Positions 42,826 through 50,832 of a stretch of DNA of 64,000 nt are shown here, piece after piece; position 1 is the stretch's first letter, and each line of letters begins with the position of its first letter. This stretch comes from Mesorhizobium qingshengii (GTDB lineage Bacteria; Pseudomonadota; Alphaproteobacteria; Rhizobiales; Rhizobiaceae). Location: the NCBI RefSeq assembly GCF_027563465.1, contig NZ_JAPFQA010000018.1, forward strand, positions 29,862 to 93,861, in the 5' to 3' direction. Both the position numbers and the translations under genes were made by a program. Below the pieces are notes generated by a model that searched no databases, was not told the DNA's origin, and was given only the letters and a program-made list of their open reading frames with translations.

Positions 42826-43614
42826 CTAGGCGTTTCGGGGGTCCGGCTTGCACTCCGCGACCGCCTTGGTGGCGTTGATCAGCCGGTTGCGCACTTCGGA
42901 TGGTTGCCGAAGGTTCTGCCAGTAGGCGCCGGCGCCTTTCATCTCGTGACCCGTGCCGCCGCCGATCATGCCGTCCGCGCGGACAAGCATCGTCACGACC
43001 TTGATGCCGCAGGCGAGGTTGCGGTCAGGATCGGTGATGTCGACCTCCGACTTGAAACCGCATCTGTATCTCCCCTCATCGGCCAACGAGAGCTGCAGCA
43101 GCCCGATGGAGTACTGGTCCTGGTCTGCCTCCCAAAAGGCAGCCGCGCTGTTGTTGACGGATTCCGCGCCGGCCAGGGTGGCAATCAGCGTGCGCCAGAA
43201 AACCGCGCGCCCTTGCCTGCCTTGCAACATATAGCCCGGACAAAAGATGCCGACGTCGGATGGTTCGAGGGCGGTCAACGGCTGATCGGCATCGATCAGC
43301 GCCGTCACCTTGCGGGTGACGGTCTTGTTGTCGAATTGCTTTTCCAACGCGCCTTGCGCATGGAGGCATTTCCTGGCGAATGCCTGTGCCTGGGCCTGGG
43401 TCGTATGGCCTCGGGCATGCCATTGCGCGGTGCAGGATTGCTGGGCCTCGGCCGGAGGAGCCGTCGGCACGGCGCTTTCAATGATGCGCGGATTCGCGCA
43501 GCCCTCGATCAGGCACGCCAGGGCGCCAAACAGCCCAATCGCCTGCAACAGCCTCGAACGCAATGGAGCACTCAGCGAAGCCGACCCATACACAACAAAA
43601 CCCCTCCCGAGCAT
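42826..43614 (-). CDS. Lytic-transglycosylase-like envelope protein
   Basis: 262 residues. The N-terminus is hydrophobic (A-I-G-L-F-G-A-L-A-C-L-I-E-G-C) and may be a lipoprotein signal, although neither Cys has a perfect lipobox. The central region has the SLT pattern: catalytic Glu in A-G-A-E-S-V-N-N-S, then Q-Y-S-I-G-L-L-Q-L-S and, after D-P-D-R-N-L, C-G-I-K-V-V, as in lysozyme-like folds. Several Cys suggest disulphides. It probably cleaves peptidoglycan strands. Confidence 0.75.
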   Translation of the reverse strand: MLGRGFVVYGSASLSAPLRSRLLQAIGLFGALACLIEGCANPRIIESAVPTAPPAEAQQSCTAQWHARGHTTQAQAQAFARKCLHAQGALEKQFDNKTVTRKVTALIDADQPLTALEPSDVGIFCPGYMLQGRQGRAVFWRTLIATLAGAESVNNSAAAFWEADQDQYSIGLLQLSLADEGRYRCGFKSEVDITDPDRNLACGIKVVTMLVRADGMIGGGTGHEMKGAGAYWQNLRQPSEVRNRLINATKAVAECKPDPRNA

Positions 43615-43706
43615 TACTCACACAGCTTGCTCAGCCTTGTCGACCCAACTTGGCAGACTGGCGCCACTCTGTCACCCGGTGCTGCCGCTCATGATGGCGG
43701 AGCCGC

Positions 43707-45296
43707 TCACCCCGGCGCTCCGGCAAACAGCACCATGCCATCGCCGCCGGTGGTCGGCCAGTCGCGGATGGTGCGGTCGTAGCCGCCGGTCAGCACCGTG
43801 CCGTCGGCGGCGAAGGCCACCGCGTAGATCGGGCCGGTCTGGCTGTCGAACATGGCGATCTGGTTGCCGGTTTCCATGTCCCACAGCCTTGCGGTGCCAT
43901 CCAGCGAGCCTGACAGCAGCCGCCTGCCGTCGGCCGACAGCGCCAGCGCGTAGACCGTGCCCTCGTGGCCCTCGAGTCGCTTCACCTCGCGGCCGCTGTC
44001 GAGATCCCAGACCTTGATCGTCAGGTCGCCGCTGCCGGTGATCAGATGATGCCCGTCGGCGGTGAACACCGCGCCATAGGTGCCCTGCTCATGGCCGTGC
44101 CAGCTGCGCAATTGCTTGCCGCTTTCGATATCCCAGAGTTTCAGCGTGCCGTCGATGCTGCCCGACACCGCGCGGGTGCCATCGGGCGAGACGGCCACCG
44201 CGCTGATCGACCAGTCATGCCCGGTCAGTATGTGCAGCACGGCGTTGTTGACGAGGTCCCAGACGATGACGTTGCCGGTATCGTGTCCGCTGACGGCGCG
44301 CTTGCCGTCCGGCGTGATGGCGAGCTTGTTGACGCCGCCATTGCCGCCGGACTGGAAGACATGCAGCACCGCGCCGTCGGAAAGCTGGCGCAGCACGATC
44401 TCGCCGTCGTCACCCCCCGTCAGCGCGCGCAGGCCGTCGGGCATGTAGAGCGCCGTGCGCGCCATGTCCTTGTGGACGCCGAGGTTGCGGATCAGATGCT
44501 TGCCGCCGATGTCCCACAGCTTGATCACATGGTCGGTGCTGGCGCTGAGGATCGAGCGCCCGTCGGGCGCCACCGACAGCCAGACGACGGCGTCACGATG
44601 GCCGTCCGGCTGCGTCGGAGCGGCCTGCGGCGGTGGCGGCAAGGGCGCCACGGTGGGCGGCGGAATGACCGCGACCTCGGGCGGCGTTGGAGCAGCGGGC
44701 GGCGGCACGACCACGGGCGGTGTCGGCGACGCCGCGGGCGGGTTGGCGGCTTCCGGCGGGGGGCCGGGAGGCGCCGGCGGCGAGGCTATTGGCGGAGCAG
44801 CCGGCTCCGGGGCCGGCGGTGCGCTGGCGAATTCGTTGCCCTTGGGCTCGTTGGTCTTCGGTTCAGGGGTTTTTGGTTCGCTGGCCTTGGGTTGGCTTGG
44901 CGAGGCCACCACATCGCCCGGGCCCTGCACCCGCCACAGGACCTGATCGGCCAGCAGCGCCAGCACGGCAATCACCGGCAAGACAAGGAAGGCGCGCCGC
45001 AAGCCCGGGCGGCCCTTGGGATCGATCTCGGCGTCGCGGCCAAAAAGTGGCGCCCCGGTGGAGTGGCCCGGCCGGCCGGGCAGCAGCCCGGCCCAGAACA
45101 ACAGGGCGCCAAGCAGGCAGAGCGCGCCCACCGCCAGCAACACCAACGGCCACAGCGTGGCCGGACCATGCAGCATCCGGACCATCCCGCTCCAGGTAAA
45201 GTCCCTGCCGCCCAGGAGCAGATAGGCGCGGACCAGGCAAGCCATGGCGGCCGCCAGCAGGGGAAGCGCAAACAGCCTTTCAGCCAACCTGTCCAT
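43707..45296 (-). CDS. Membrane-anchored WD40 beta-propeller protein
   Basis: 529 residues from ATG 45296. Three membrane helices (about 8-30, 47-72, 100-119), a long Pro/Ala/Glu-rich linker (about 125-235) and about seven WD40 repeats (about 240-529), each ending in I-K-L-W-D, I-V-W-D, L-K-L-W-D, I-K-V-W-D, A-R-L-W-D or similar. The propeller is probably periplasmic, judging by the odd number of helices. WD40 proteins act as binding platforms; the partner is unknown. Prokaryotic membrane-linked propellers are often tied to c-type cytochrome or kinase genes, none of which is adjacent. Confidence 0.85.
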   Translation of the reverse strand: MDRLAERLFALPLLAAAMACLVRAYLLLGGRDFTWSGMVRMLHGPATLWPLVLLAVGALCLLGALLFWAGLLPGRPGHSTGAPLFGRDAEIDPKGRPGLRRAFLVLPVIAVLALLADQVLWRVQGPGDVVASPSQPKASEPKTPEPKTNEPKGNEFASAPPAPEPAAPPIASPPAPPGPPPEAANPPAASPTPPVVVPPPAAPTPPEVAVIPPPTVAPLPPPPQAAPTQPDGHRDAVVWLSVAPDGRSILSASTDHVIKLWDIGGKHLIRNLGVHKDMARTALYMPDGLRALTGGDDGEIVLRQLSDGAVLHVFQSGGNGGVNKLAITPDGKRAVSGHDTGNVIVWDLVNNAVLHILTGHDWSISAVAVSPDGTRAVSGSIDGTLKLWDIESGKQLRSWHGHEQGTYGAVFTADGHHLITGSGDLTIKVWDLDSGREVKRLEGHEGTVYALALSADGRRLLSGSLDGTARLWDMETGNQIAMFDSQTGPIYAVAFAADGTVLTGGYDRTIRDWPTTGGDGMVLFAGAPG

Positions 45297-45466
45297 CGCG
45301 CTCTCCGCTTGCCGGGTTTCGGGCCGCACAGTCAGACTATCAGCGCCAACATGTATCGCAAAACGCCACCCACGCCCCTCGAACGGCGATCGTCGCCAAT
45401 TTGGAAAATTCGGAACCATCGCCGGGTTCCGGCGTTTGGGCCACGCGATCGAGTGTGAGGCAAAGT

Positions 45467-45718
45467 GTGAATCCAGTTCCGAAGATTTCCAAGGCTCCGG
45501 CTCCCCTGCCCGCCAACGACAACCAGATACCCGCGAACCAGGATATTTCGGACTTCTTGCGAGAACTCATCCCGCAAGACGACGCCGCTGCCGACGCGCT
45601 TTGCAGGCGAGGCGAGCGGATGGCCACCGCCGTTGTCGTCGTCATGGCGACCTGCCTGGTCGCTGTTCCCCTGCTCTTCGCCGGCTTGGTATATGCCGGG
45701 GTTGGCGTCGTTCCCTAG
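45467..45718 (+). CDS. Small single-pass membrane protein
   Basis: 83 residues with a probable GTG start at 45467, GTGAGG lying about 8 bases upstream; ATG 45401 is an alternative. The N-terminal half is polar (P-A-N-D-N-Q-I-P-A-N-Q-D-I-S-D-F-L-R-E-L-I) and the C-terminal half is one hydrophobic helix (A-T-A-V-V-V-V-M-A-T-C-L-V-A-V-P-L-L-F-A-G). The family is unknown. It is divergent from the WD40 gene and ends 28 bases before the xth fragment. Confidence 0.5.
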   Translation: MNPVPKISKAPAPLPANDNQIPANQDISDFLRELIPQDDAAADALCRRGERMATAVVVVMATCLVAVPLLFAGLVYAGVGVVP

Positions 45719-45745
45719 GCGCAGGCAGGCATCGGCTCTTGCTGG

Positions 45746-45826
45746 CTATCGCAACGCCACCCACGCCGGCGCATGATCGCTTGCGCCGTCCTGCCCGCGC
45801 GCGTCGCGGTCGATGAGGCCGGCGGC
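45746..45826 (-). pseudogene. Fragment of an exonuclease III gene 3' end
   Basis: Read on the minus strand this encodes D-R-D-A-R-G-Q-D-G-A-S-D-H-A-P-A-W-V followed by three residues and a stop, almost identical to the C-terminus of the intact xth at 49075-49845 (53 of 57 bases match over the core, plus 9 more after a 3-base gap). The rest of the gene is missing. Together with the intact copy it forms a direct repeat around a 3.2 kb segment with three genes of unknown function. Confidence 0.85.
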
Positions 45827-45877
45827 ATCGTTTGCGCCCCTGAGATTTTGTGCTTTCGACTTCCAGATTCTGCCTCC

Positions 45878-45909
45878 AAATATATGTCTTATCAAATATA
45901 TGTCTTATC
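45878..45909. repeat. Perfect two-unit 16-base tandem repeat
   Basis: AAATATATGTCTTATC occurs twice without a gap. The stretch is strikingly AT-rich for this genome and lies 42 bases before the first gene of the unknown cassette, between it and the xth fragment. It may be a regulator-binding or attachment-type site. Confidence 0.75.
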
Positions 45910-45950
45910 ATGTATGGTTGGGGCTTGCTGAAGTCATAACGGGGGATGGC

Positions 45951-46454
45951 ATGGTGGAACCTGGGAGCGGTCAAGGCGAGCACCACAATGAACCTGCGGC
46001 AGCCAATAAGACCGATGTCGTCGTGCCCGCTATGGCGAAGAAAAAGACTCCGACCATCGAATCCATCCATAGCAATGTCGAATGGGCCAACAATTACAGG
46101 TTGGAGCTGATCAAGCTTGTCATGACCCTGTCTGCGGGTGTTCTGGCTTTCACGGTTTCGTTTCGGCCCAGCCTGAAACAAGTCGATGAACCATTGCTTA
46201 TGTGGATTGGCTGGGTCGGGCTCGGCCTCTCGGTGGTGGGCGGCATGATACACATGCAGGGATGGGACAGGTTCTACATCAGCTACCGCGATTTCGACTG
46301 GAAGGGGGAAGACGGAAAGGCCGCACGCAAGAAGATCAACTGCTGGCGCCAGTTCGGCATGGTGCTGCAGTATCTCGGCTTTGCGGCTGGCATTATCGCG
46401 ATCGCGATCTTCTCGGCCTTGAATATCGGGAACGTGGCCCATCCCGGACCCTGA
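45951..46454 (+). CDS. Membrane protein, first gene of an unknown three-gene cassette
   Basis: 167 residues from ATG 45951 with GGGGGAT upstream. A polar N-terminal 50 residues is followed by E-S-I-H-S-N-V-E-W-A-N-N-Y-R and three membrane helices (about 52-68, 80-98 and 133-155). The loop between helices 2 and 3 is Trp/Tyr/Asp-rich (W-D-R-F-Y-I-S-Y-R-D-F-D-W-K-G). No family was recognised. It lies immediately downstream of the 16-base tandem repeat and 49 bases before the next gene, so the cassette is probably one operon. Confidence 0.7.
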   Translation: MVEPGSGQGEHHNEPAAANKTDVVVPAMAKKKTPTIESIHSNVEWANNYRLELIKLVMTLSAGVLAFTVSFRPSLKQVDEPLLMWIGWVGLGLSVVGGMIHMQGWDRFYISYRDFDWKGEDGKAARKKINCWRQFGMVLQYLGFAAGIIAIAIFSALNIGNVAHPGP

Positions 46455-46503
46455 GTCCTGACGACGCGCAAAACCCGAGCCACCCCGGATCGAGGAGACG
46501 GCA

Positions 46504-47463
46504 ATGGGCAAGGACCTGACGAAGACGGATTGGCCAGACAGGCTGACGGCCATGACGGTTGCGCCATTGCCGGTCGACCCAACCATATCGATTTATTTCA
46601 AGGCAAATATCGACGCCATCCGGGCCGCCCTTGCCGGGGTCGGACCAGATGTTCCCGGACTTGCGCGAAAGGACTTGCCGCGACACTCCGGGATGGGAGC
46701 CTCCATGGTCGCCAACATCTCGTCGGCGCATGTGCCGGCGGTCTGCGAGGCGAGCCTGAGGGGCGACGACCGGCCCTACAAGAACGGCTACGATCTGGCC
46801 AAATATCATGTCGGCAGCGAGACGCCGGACAGCGCTGGAAAGCTCCGTGAAATCGTCGACCGGGCACTGCCCGTTCCCGACGGCAAAACCCCGGCGGACC
46901 TCTATTTCGGCGCGATGGAGCTGAACGGTACCGGTGTCTATTTCTACGGCGACATCTGTCTTGTCCTCAAGACGGTGCCCGATGAAACGACCGTTCTGGC
47001 GAGCAACTCATATGATCTCGTGCGCGCGCCCTTGAAGAATGTGATCGAGGACGGACATGACCCGGACCAATGGCCGCAACGCCGGGCGGACGAAGCGCTG
47101 CGGATGTCGGGGAGCTGGGGGGACAGCCGGGATGCCATCGCCGCCGTCAAGGTGTTCTCCATTCTCGGCGTGCGGCCGCGCCGGCTCACCACCGGCCAGA
47201 TCTCGGACGCGCTGCGTGTCGATGAGGATTATGTGGAAATCCTCAGGCTCGGCTCGTTCGGCACGCAGGACCTCTCGGAGGCTCGCGTCAGCGCGGCCGA
47301 TGCCGCGTGTGAAGCCGGCATCGCGGACCGGCGGCGCATGGGGCCTGCCCCGCCGCTGGAGTCACAGATCTGGCGTGACCGTCGAAGGGTGGCCGAGAAG
47401 GAACTGCGCAAGTGCGCGGTGCCTGTCCGCATCGTCACCACCACGGGACGGGTGAAGGGGTAA
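46504..47463 (+). CDS. Cytoplasmic protein of unknown function, second cassette gene
   Basis: 319 residues; GAGGAGA lies about 6-8 bases before ATG 46504. It has no signal peptide or membrane segment. The central region contains G-A-M-E-L-N-G-T-G-V-Y-F-Y-G-D-I-C-L-V-L-K and later N-S-Y-D-L-V-R-A-P-L, which look like a compact alpha/beta domain; the C-terminal 100 residues are helical and Arg-rich. No known enzyme motif was identified. It is followed after 3 bases by the third gene, implying tight coupling. Confidence 0.7.
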   Translation: MGKDLTKTDWPDRLTAMTVAPLPVDPTISIYFKANIDAIRAALAGVGPDVPGLARKDLPRHSGMGASMVANISSAHVPAVCEASLRGDDRPYKNGYDLAKYHVGSETPDSAGKLREIVDRALPVPDGKTPADLYFGAMELNGTGVYFYGDICLVLKTVPDETTVLASNSYDLVRAPLKNVIEDGHDPDQWPQRRADEALRMSGSWGDSRDAIAAVKVFSILGVRPRRLTTGQISDALRVDEDYVEILRLGSFGTQDLSEARVSAADAACEAGIADRRRMGPAPPLESQIWRDRRRVAEKELRKCAVPVRIVTTTGRVKG

Positions 47464-47466
47464 GCC

Positions 47467-49032
47467 ATGGACACCTGGCAGATCGATGCTCTGGACCCGC
47501 GCGGCGGCATCGCCTTTGCGAGCTGGCGAGAGTTCTCCTTGACGGACGAGGTTTCGGAACTGCGCGAAGCGCCCTGCGTGATGATCAGCGCCCCCTACTT
47601 TCGCCCCGAACCGGTCGCCAGCCGCGCATTGGCCCGCTCCGCTCCGCGCGGCTGTTTTCAGATCGGCGTCTTTGCCGGAGAGAGCGAAGTGTCGTTCACG
47701 ACGCTGGAGGCGGTGGCCGAGTTCGTACGGCGGATCTATGTTCGCTCCGCCGGCAGCGACGGAATCGAGGGCGGAAGCACGCCGGTCCCGCCCAGGCCCG
47801 AGGGCGGCGGCTCGCCTTTGCCCGCCCTGCCGCTCGACCTCCCCTATGATCATATCCGCTCGGTGCCCGCGCACGCCGAGCCCGAGCCTGGGCTTCCCTG
47901 GTTCGATCCCGGACGCGGCGCGATGGACATAGTGGAACCGGGGCCCCCCGACATTCCAACGCTCCTGATGTCGTTCAAGGAACTGGCGCGGCATGAGCTC
48001 GACGGCCCCGTCAGCGGCGAACGGATGTCGTGGCGAGCGGACGGACAGGGTTCCATGGCCACGCCGCCGACCATCGGGTCCCTGACCCGCGCCGAGGACA
48101 TTCTCGGCTGGGCGGCTCTGCTGCTGATGCATGAGATGCTCGAGCGTCTGCCCGCCGCGCGCCTTTTGGACGACCAGTTGCGCTGGCAGGAAGCGGCGAG
48201 AGGACTCGGCCAGACGATCGCGCGGCTTGGGCTATGGGACTGGCTGTTCGGTTGGTACGGATCCAAGACGCTGGAAAGCTGGGCCGACGCGATGCGGGAT
48301 TCGCTCGGGTGGCCAAACGAAAGTCAGTTTGCATTGATCAGCGCCTTTCCGGACCTCAGCGATGATGTGCGCACCCGCATTTGCATGTGGCTGTTGTTCG
48401 GCGCGGCGCCCACCATGGATCACGACGATTGGATCGACTGGATCCGCCATGGCTGGGAAGCCGAAGCCGCTCAAAACAAAAGCGGCCGCCTCCAGATGGG
48501 TCCGCTCGGCCAGACGATCATGCCGGCAGACCCGCTTCACCTGCTGAAACTGACGCCCTTGCCTGCCCAGCTGGCATATATCGTGGCGGACGACGTCCAG
48601 CCTGACGCGACGCTCTACCATCTGCTGGCAGGGTCGACGGCCGCACCCGCGCGGTTGCTGGCTGATGATGCCAGGGACTCGTCGGCGGCCATCGCGCTGC
48701 TGTTGTTCGCCGCCTGTCTGATGGTTCTCGAGGATACCGACATGCAGGTCTCTTTCGGCAATTTCGGTGCCTGGGGAACGTCCCTATCTCCTCTGCAAAA
48801 ACAACGGCTCGCCGATCTCATGACGTGGGCATGGGACTGGCTGTCGGGCTCGCTGCCCCGGCTCGCCTTTCCGCAAGCCGTCGAACAGATGATCACCGAT
48901 GTGACGTCCTTGCGGTATGGCGACGGCTGGACCGATGGCGGCGTTCCCGCGCAGCCGAACCGCCCGCGCTCGCCACTGCATGGCGACCTCGCGCAAGAAG
49001 TGGCCGCTCAGGTTGCGTTCGGCGCTGCCTAG
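47467..49032 (+). CDS. Large protein of unknown function, third cassette gene
   Basis: 521 residues, starting 3 bases after the previous stop, with AAGGGG upstream. An N-terminal domain (about 1-100) is joined by a Pro/Gly-rich linker (about 100-160) to a mainly helical C-terminal region rich in Trp and Leu (W-A-A-L-L-L-M-H-E-M-L, L-G-L-W-D-W-L-F-G-W-Y, I-C-M-W-L-L-F-G-A, D-D-W-I-D-W-I-R-H-G-W). There are no clear membrane helices, ATPase or nuclease motifs. It ends 42 bases from the stop of xth. Confidence 0.7.
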   Translation: MDTWQIDALDPRGGIAFASWREFSLTDEVSELREAPCVMISAPYFRPEPVASRALARSAPRGCFQIGVFAGESEVSFTTLEAVAEFVRRIYVRSAGSDGIEGGSTPVPPRPEGGGSPLPALPLDLPYDHIRSVPAHAEPEPGLPWFDPGRGAMDIVEPGPPDIPTLLMSFKELARHELDGPVSGERMSWRADGQGSMATPPTIGSLTRAEDILGWAALLLMHEMLERLPAARLLDDQLRWQEAARGLGQTIARLGLWDWLFGWYGSKTLESWADAMRDSLGWPNESQFALISAFPDLSDDVRTRICMWLLFGAAPTMDHDDWIDWIRHGWEAEAAQNKSGRLQMGPLGQTIMPADPLHLLKLTPLPAQLAYIVADDVQPDATLYHLLAGSTAAPARLLADDARDSSAAIALLLFAACLMVLEDTDMQVSFGNFGAWGTSLSPLQKQRLADLMTWAWDWLSGSLPRLAFPQAVEQMITDVTSLRYGDGWTDGGVPAQPNRPRSPLHGDLAQEVAAQVAFGAA

Positions 49033-49074
49033 AGCACGTTTCGATCATATCGAACCAGAGGCAGGGCAGCGCCC

Positions 49075-49845
49075 TCACCTGACCTCCACCCACACCGGCG
49101 CATGGTCGCTGGCGCCGTCCTGCCCGCGCACGTCGCGGTCGATGCCGGCGGCTATAAGCCGGCGCGCCAGCGTCTTCGACAGCAATATGTGGTCCAGCCT
49201 CAAGCCCGCATCGCGCGGCCAGCGGTTCCGGCGGTAATCCCAGAACGTGTAGAGCGTTTCCTTCGGGTGCTTCTTGCGCAGCGCGTCCGTCCAGCCCTGC
49301 TCGATGAGCGCGGCGAAGGCCGCCCGGCTTTCCGGCTGCACCAGCGCGTTGTCGTCATAGGAGCGGGTGGGGTAGATGTCGCGCGGCTCGGGCACGATGT
49401 TGTAGTCGCCGGCCAGCACCACCGGCAGGCCGGTGTCGATGAGCTGTTCGGCATGCGCCTCGAGCCGTGCGTGCCAGGCGAGCTTGTACGGGAATTTCGG
49501 CCCCGGCTGCGGGTTGCCGTTCGGCGCATAGAGGCAGGCTATGACGATGCCGTTCACCGCCGCCTCGATGTAGCGGCTCTGCTTGTCGGCATCGTCGCCG
49601 GGCAAGGCATCGCGGGTCAGGACGGGTTCGGCGCCGCGCGAAAGGATGGCGACGCCGTTCCAGGTCGGCTCGCCCTTCCACACCGCGCCATAGCCCGCCG
49701 CCGCCAATGCGCTGCGCGGAAACTGCGTGTCGCGCGCCTTCAGCTCCTGCAGGCAGACGACATCGGGTTTTGCCGCCGCCAGCCACGCCAGAAGGTTTTC
49801 GAGCCGGCTGTTGATGTTGTTGATGTTGAAGGAGGCGAGTTTCAT
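49075..49845 (-). CDS. xthA: Exodeoxyribonuclease III
   Basis: 256 residues from ATG 49845 (ATG 49854 also possible). It starts K-L-A-S-F-N-I-N-N-I-N-S-R, has the metal-binding Glu in C-L-Q-E-L-K, the catalytic Asp and Asn in A-G-D-Y-N-I-V-P, R-L-D-H-I-L, and the final S-D-H-A-P-V. These are the ExoIII/AP-endonuclease residues. The enzyme cuts DNA at abasic sites and degrades 3' ends in base-excision repair. A second copy of its last 26 codons lies at 45746-45826. Confidence 0.93.
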   Translation of the reverse strand: MKLASFNINNINSRLENLLAWLAAAKPDVVCLQELKARDTQFPRSALAAAGYGAVWKGEPTWNGVAILSRGAEPVLTRDALPGDDADKQSRYIEAAVNGIVIACLYAPNGNPQPGPKFPYKLAWHARLEAHAEQLIDTGLPVVLAGDYNIVPEPRDIYPTRSYDDNALVQPESRAAFAALIEQGWTDALRKKHPKETLYTFWDYRRNRWPRDAGLRLDHILLSKTLARRLIAAGIDRDVRGQDGASDHAPVWVEVR

Positions 49846-49930
49846 TGCGTGCATGAAAGCAGGAAGGCGAAGCGGGGGGCAAGAGGGGATGCGGCGCGCG
49901 GTGCTGGGCGAATGGCCAATGTCAGCGCTG

Positions 49931-50099
49931 CCCCTCATCCGCCTGCCGGCACCTTCTCCCCGCATAGTGACGGGGAGAAGGGAGCTGGCCGCAACGCCTC
50001 CGCCTTTTCTGCAACGCAAGCGATTGGCGAAAGCGGCGATGACCGCGTCTTTCTCCCCGTCCCTATACGGGGAGAAATGTCCGGCAGGACAATGAGGGG
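49931..50099. repeat. Palindromic dispersed repeat, about 50-base imperfect arms
   Basis: The left arm (about 49931-49980: CCCCTCAT, CCTGCCGG, CTTCTCCCCG) is repeated in inverted form at about 50049-50099, and each arm has its own CTCCCCG/CGGGGAG hairpin. The centre is unrelated. This is the layout of intergenic palindromic elements common in Mesorhizobium. It fills the gap between xthA and the hydrolase gene. Confidence 0.75.
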
Positions 50100-50129
50100 C
50101 GGCGCAAACGTCTCAGAAAGTGCGAAAAC

Positions 50130-50777
50130 TCAACGCCCGCCCAGCCCGCCCGCCCAGTCCTTCACCGTCTCTGCCAGCGTTTTCAGATGATCGGCCGTCG
50201 AAAATCCCGAAATGCTCTTGCGCGGCTTGAGATCGTGGTCGCCATCCTCGAGCCAGACCACCTCGATCGCATCGGACAGCCCATAACCCGCAACCTCTTC
50301 CGGCGTACCGAACTCGTCGCGCGTGCCTTGAAAAATCAGCGTCGGCGTCTTCAGTCCCACCAGATGTTTTGTCCGCAATTGCTCGGGCTTGCCGGGCGGA
50401 TGGAAGGGATAGCCGAGACACAGCAGGCCTGATATCTCGCCCTTGGCAAACATCTCGTCCGCCACCATCGAGGCAACGCGGCCGCCCATCGACTTGCCGC
50501 CGATGATGAGCTTACCCGCCACGCCTCTGGCCCGGAGGTCGGCGATCGCCTTGATGTATTCCGGGTTCACCGTCTCGGCGCGCGGCGGGGGCTTGCGGTG
50601 GCCATAGCGGCGGGCGGCCATGTAGTGGAATTCGAAGCGCGCCACCTGGAAGCCGGCGGCGGCAAAAGCCTTGGCGGTGGCGGTCATCGAAGGCGAATCC
50701 ATCGACGCGCCGGCGCCATGCGCGAGCAGGATGGTGACGGGAGCGGTGTCGAAGCCGTCGAAGAGGAAGGTGGTCAT
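50130..50777 (-). CDS. Alpha/beta hydrolase (KANL3/Tex30-like)
   Basis: 215 residues. The oxyanion segment L-A-H-G-A-G-A is near residue 19, the nucleophile is Ser96 in I-G-G-K-S-M-G-G-R, with G-T-R-D-E-F for Asp and D-G-D-H-D-L for His. The K-S-M-G-G-R elbow is the mark of the Tex30/KANL3 group of small hydrolases. The substrate is unknown. It lies 55 bases downstream of the BRCT-TPR gene and could be in the same transcript. Confidence 0.87.
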   Translation of the reverse strand: MTTFLFDGFDTAPVTILLAHGAGASMDSPSMTATAKAFAAAGFQVARFEFHYMAARRYGHRKPPPRAETVNPEYIKAIADLRARGVAGKLIIGGKSMGGRVASMVADEMFAKGEISGLLCLGYPFHPPGKPEQLRTKHLVGLKTPTLIFQGTRDEFGTPEEVAGYGLSDAIEVVWLEDGDHDLKPRKSISGFSTADHLKTLAETVKDWAGGLGGR

Positions 50778-50832
50778 GGGGCGGTCTTTCGAAACATGAA
50801 CCTTCCAATCCTTCCAGAATCATGCTGCCAGA

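Noticed and set aside
43965..45458. A 497-codon plus-strand open frame
   Set aside because: Antisense to the WD40 gene; its His/Arg/Gly-rich repeats mirror the WD40 and Pro-rich coding sequence.
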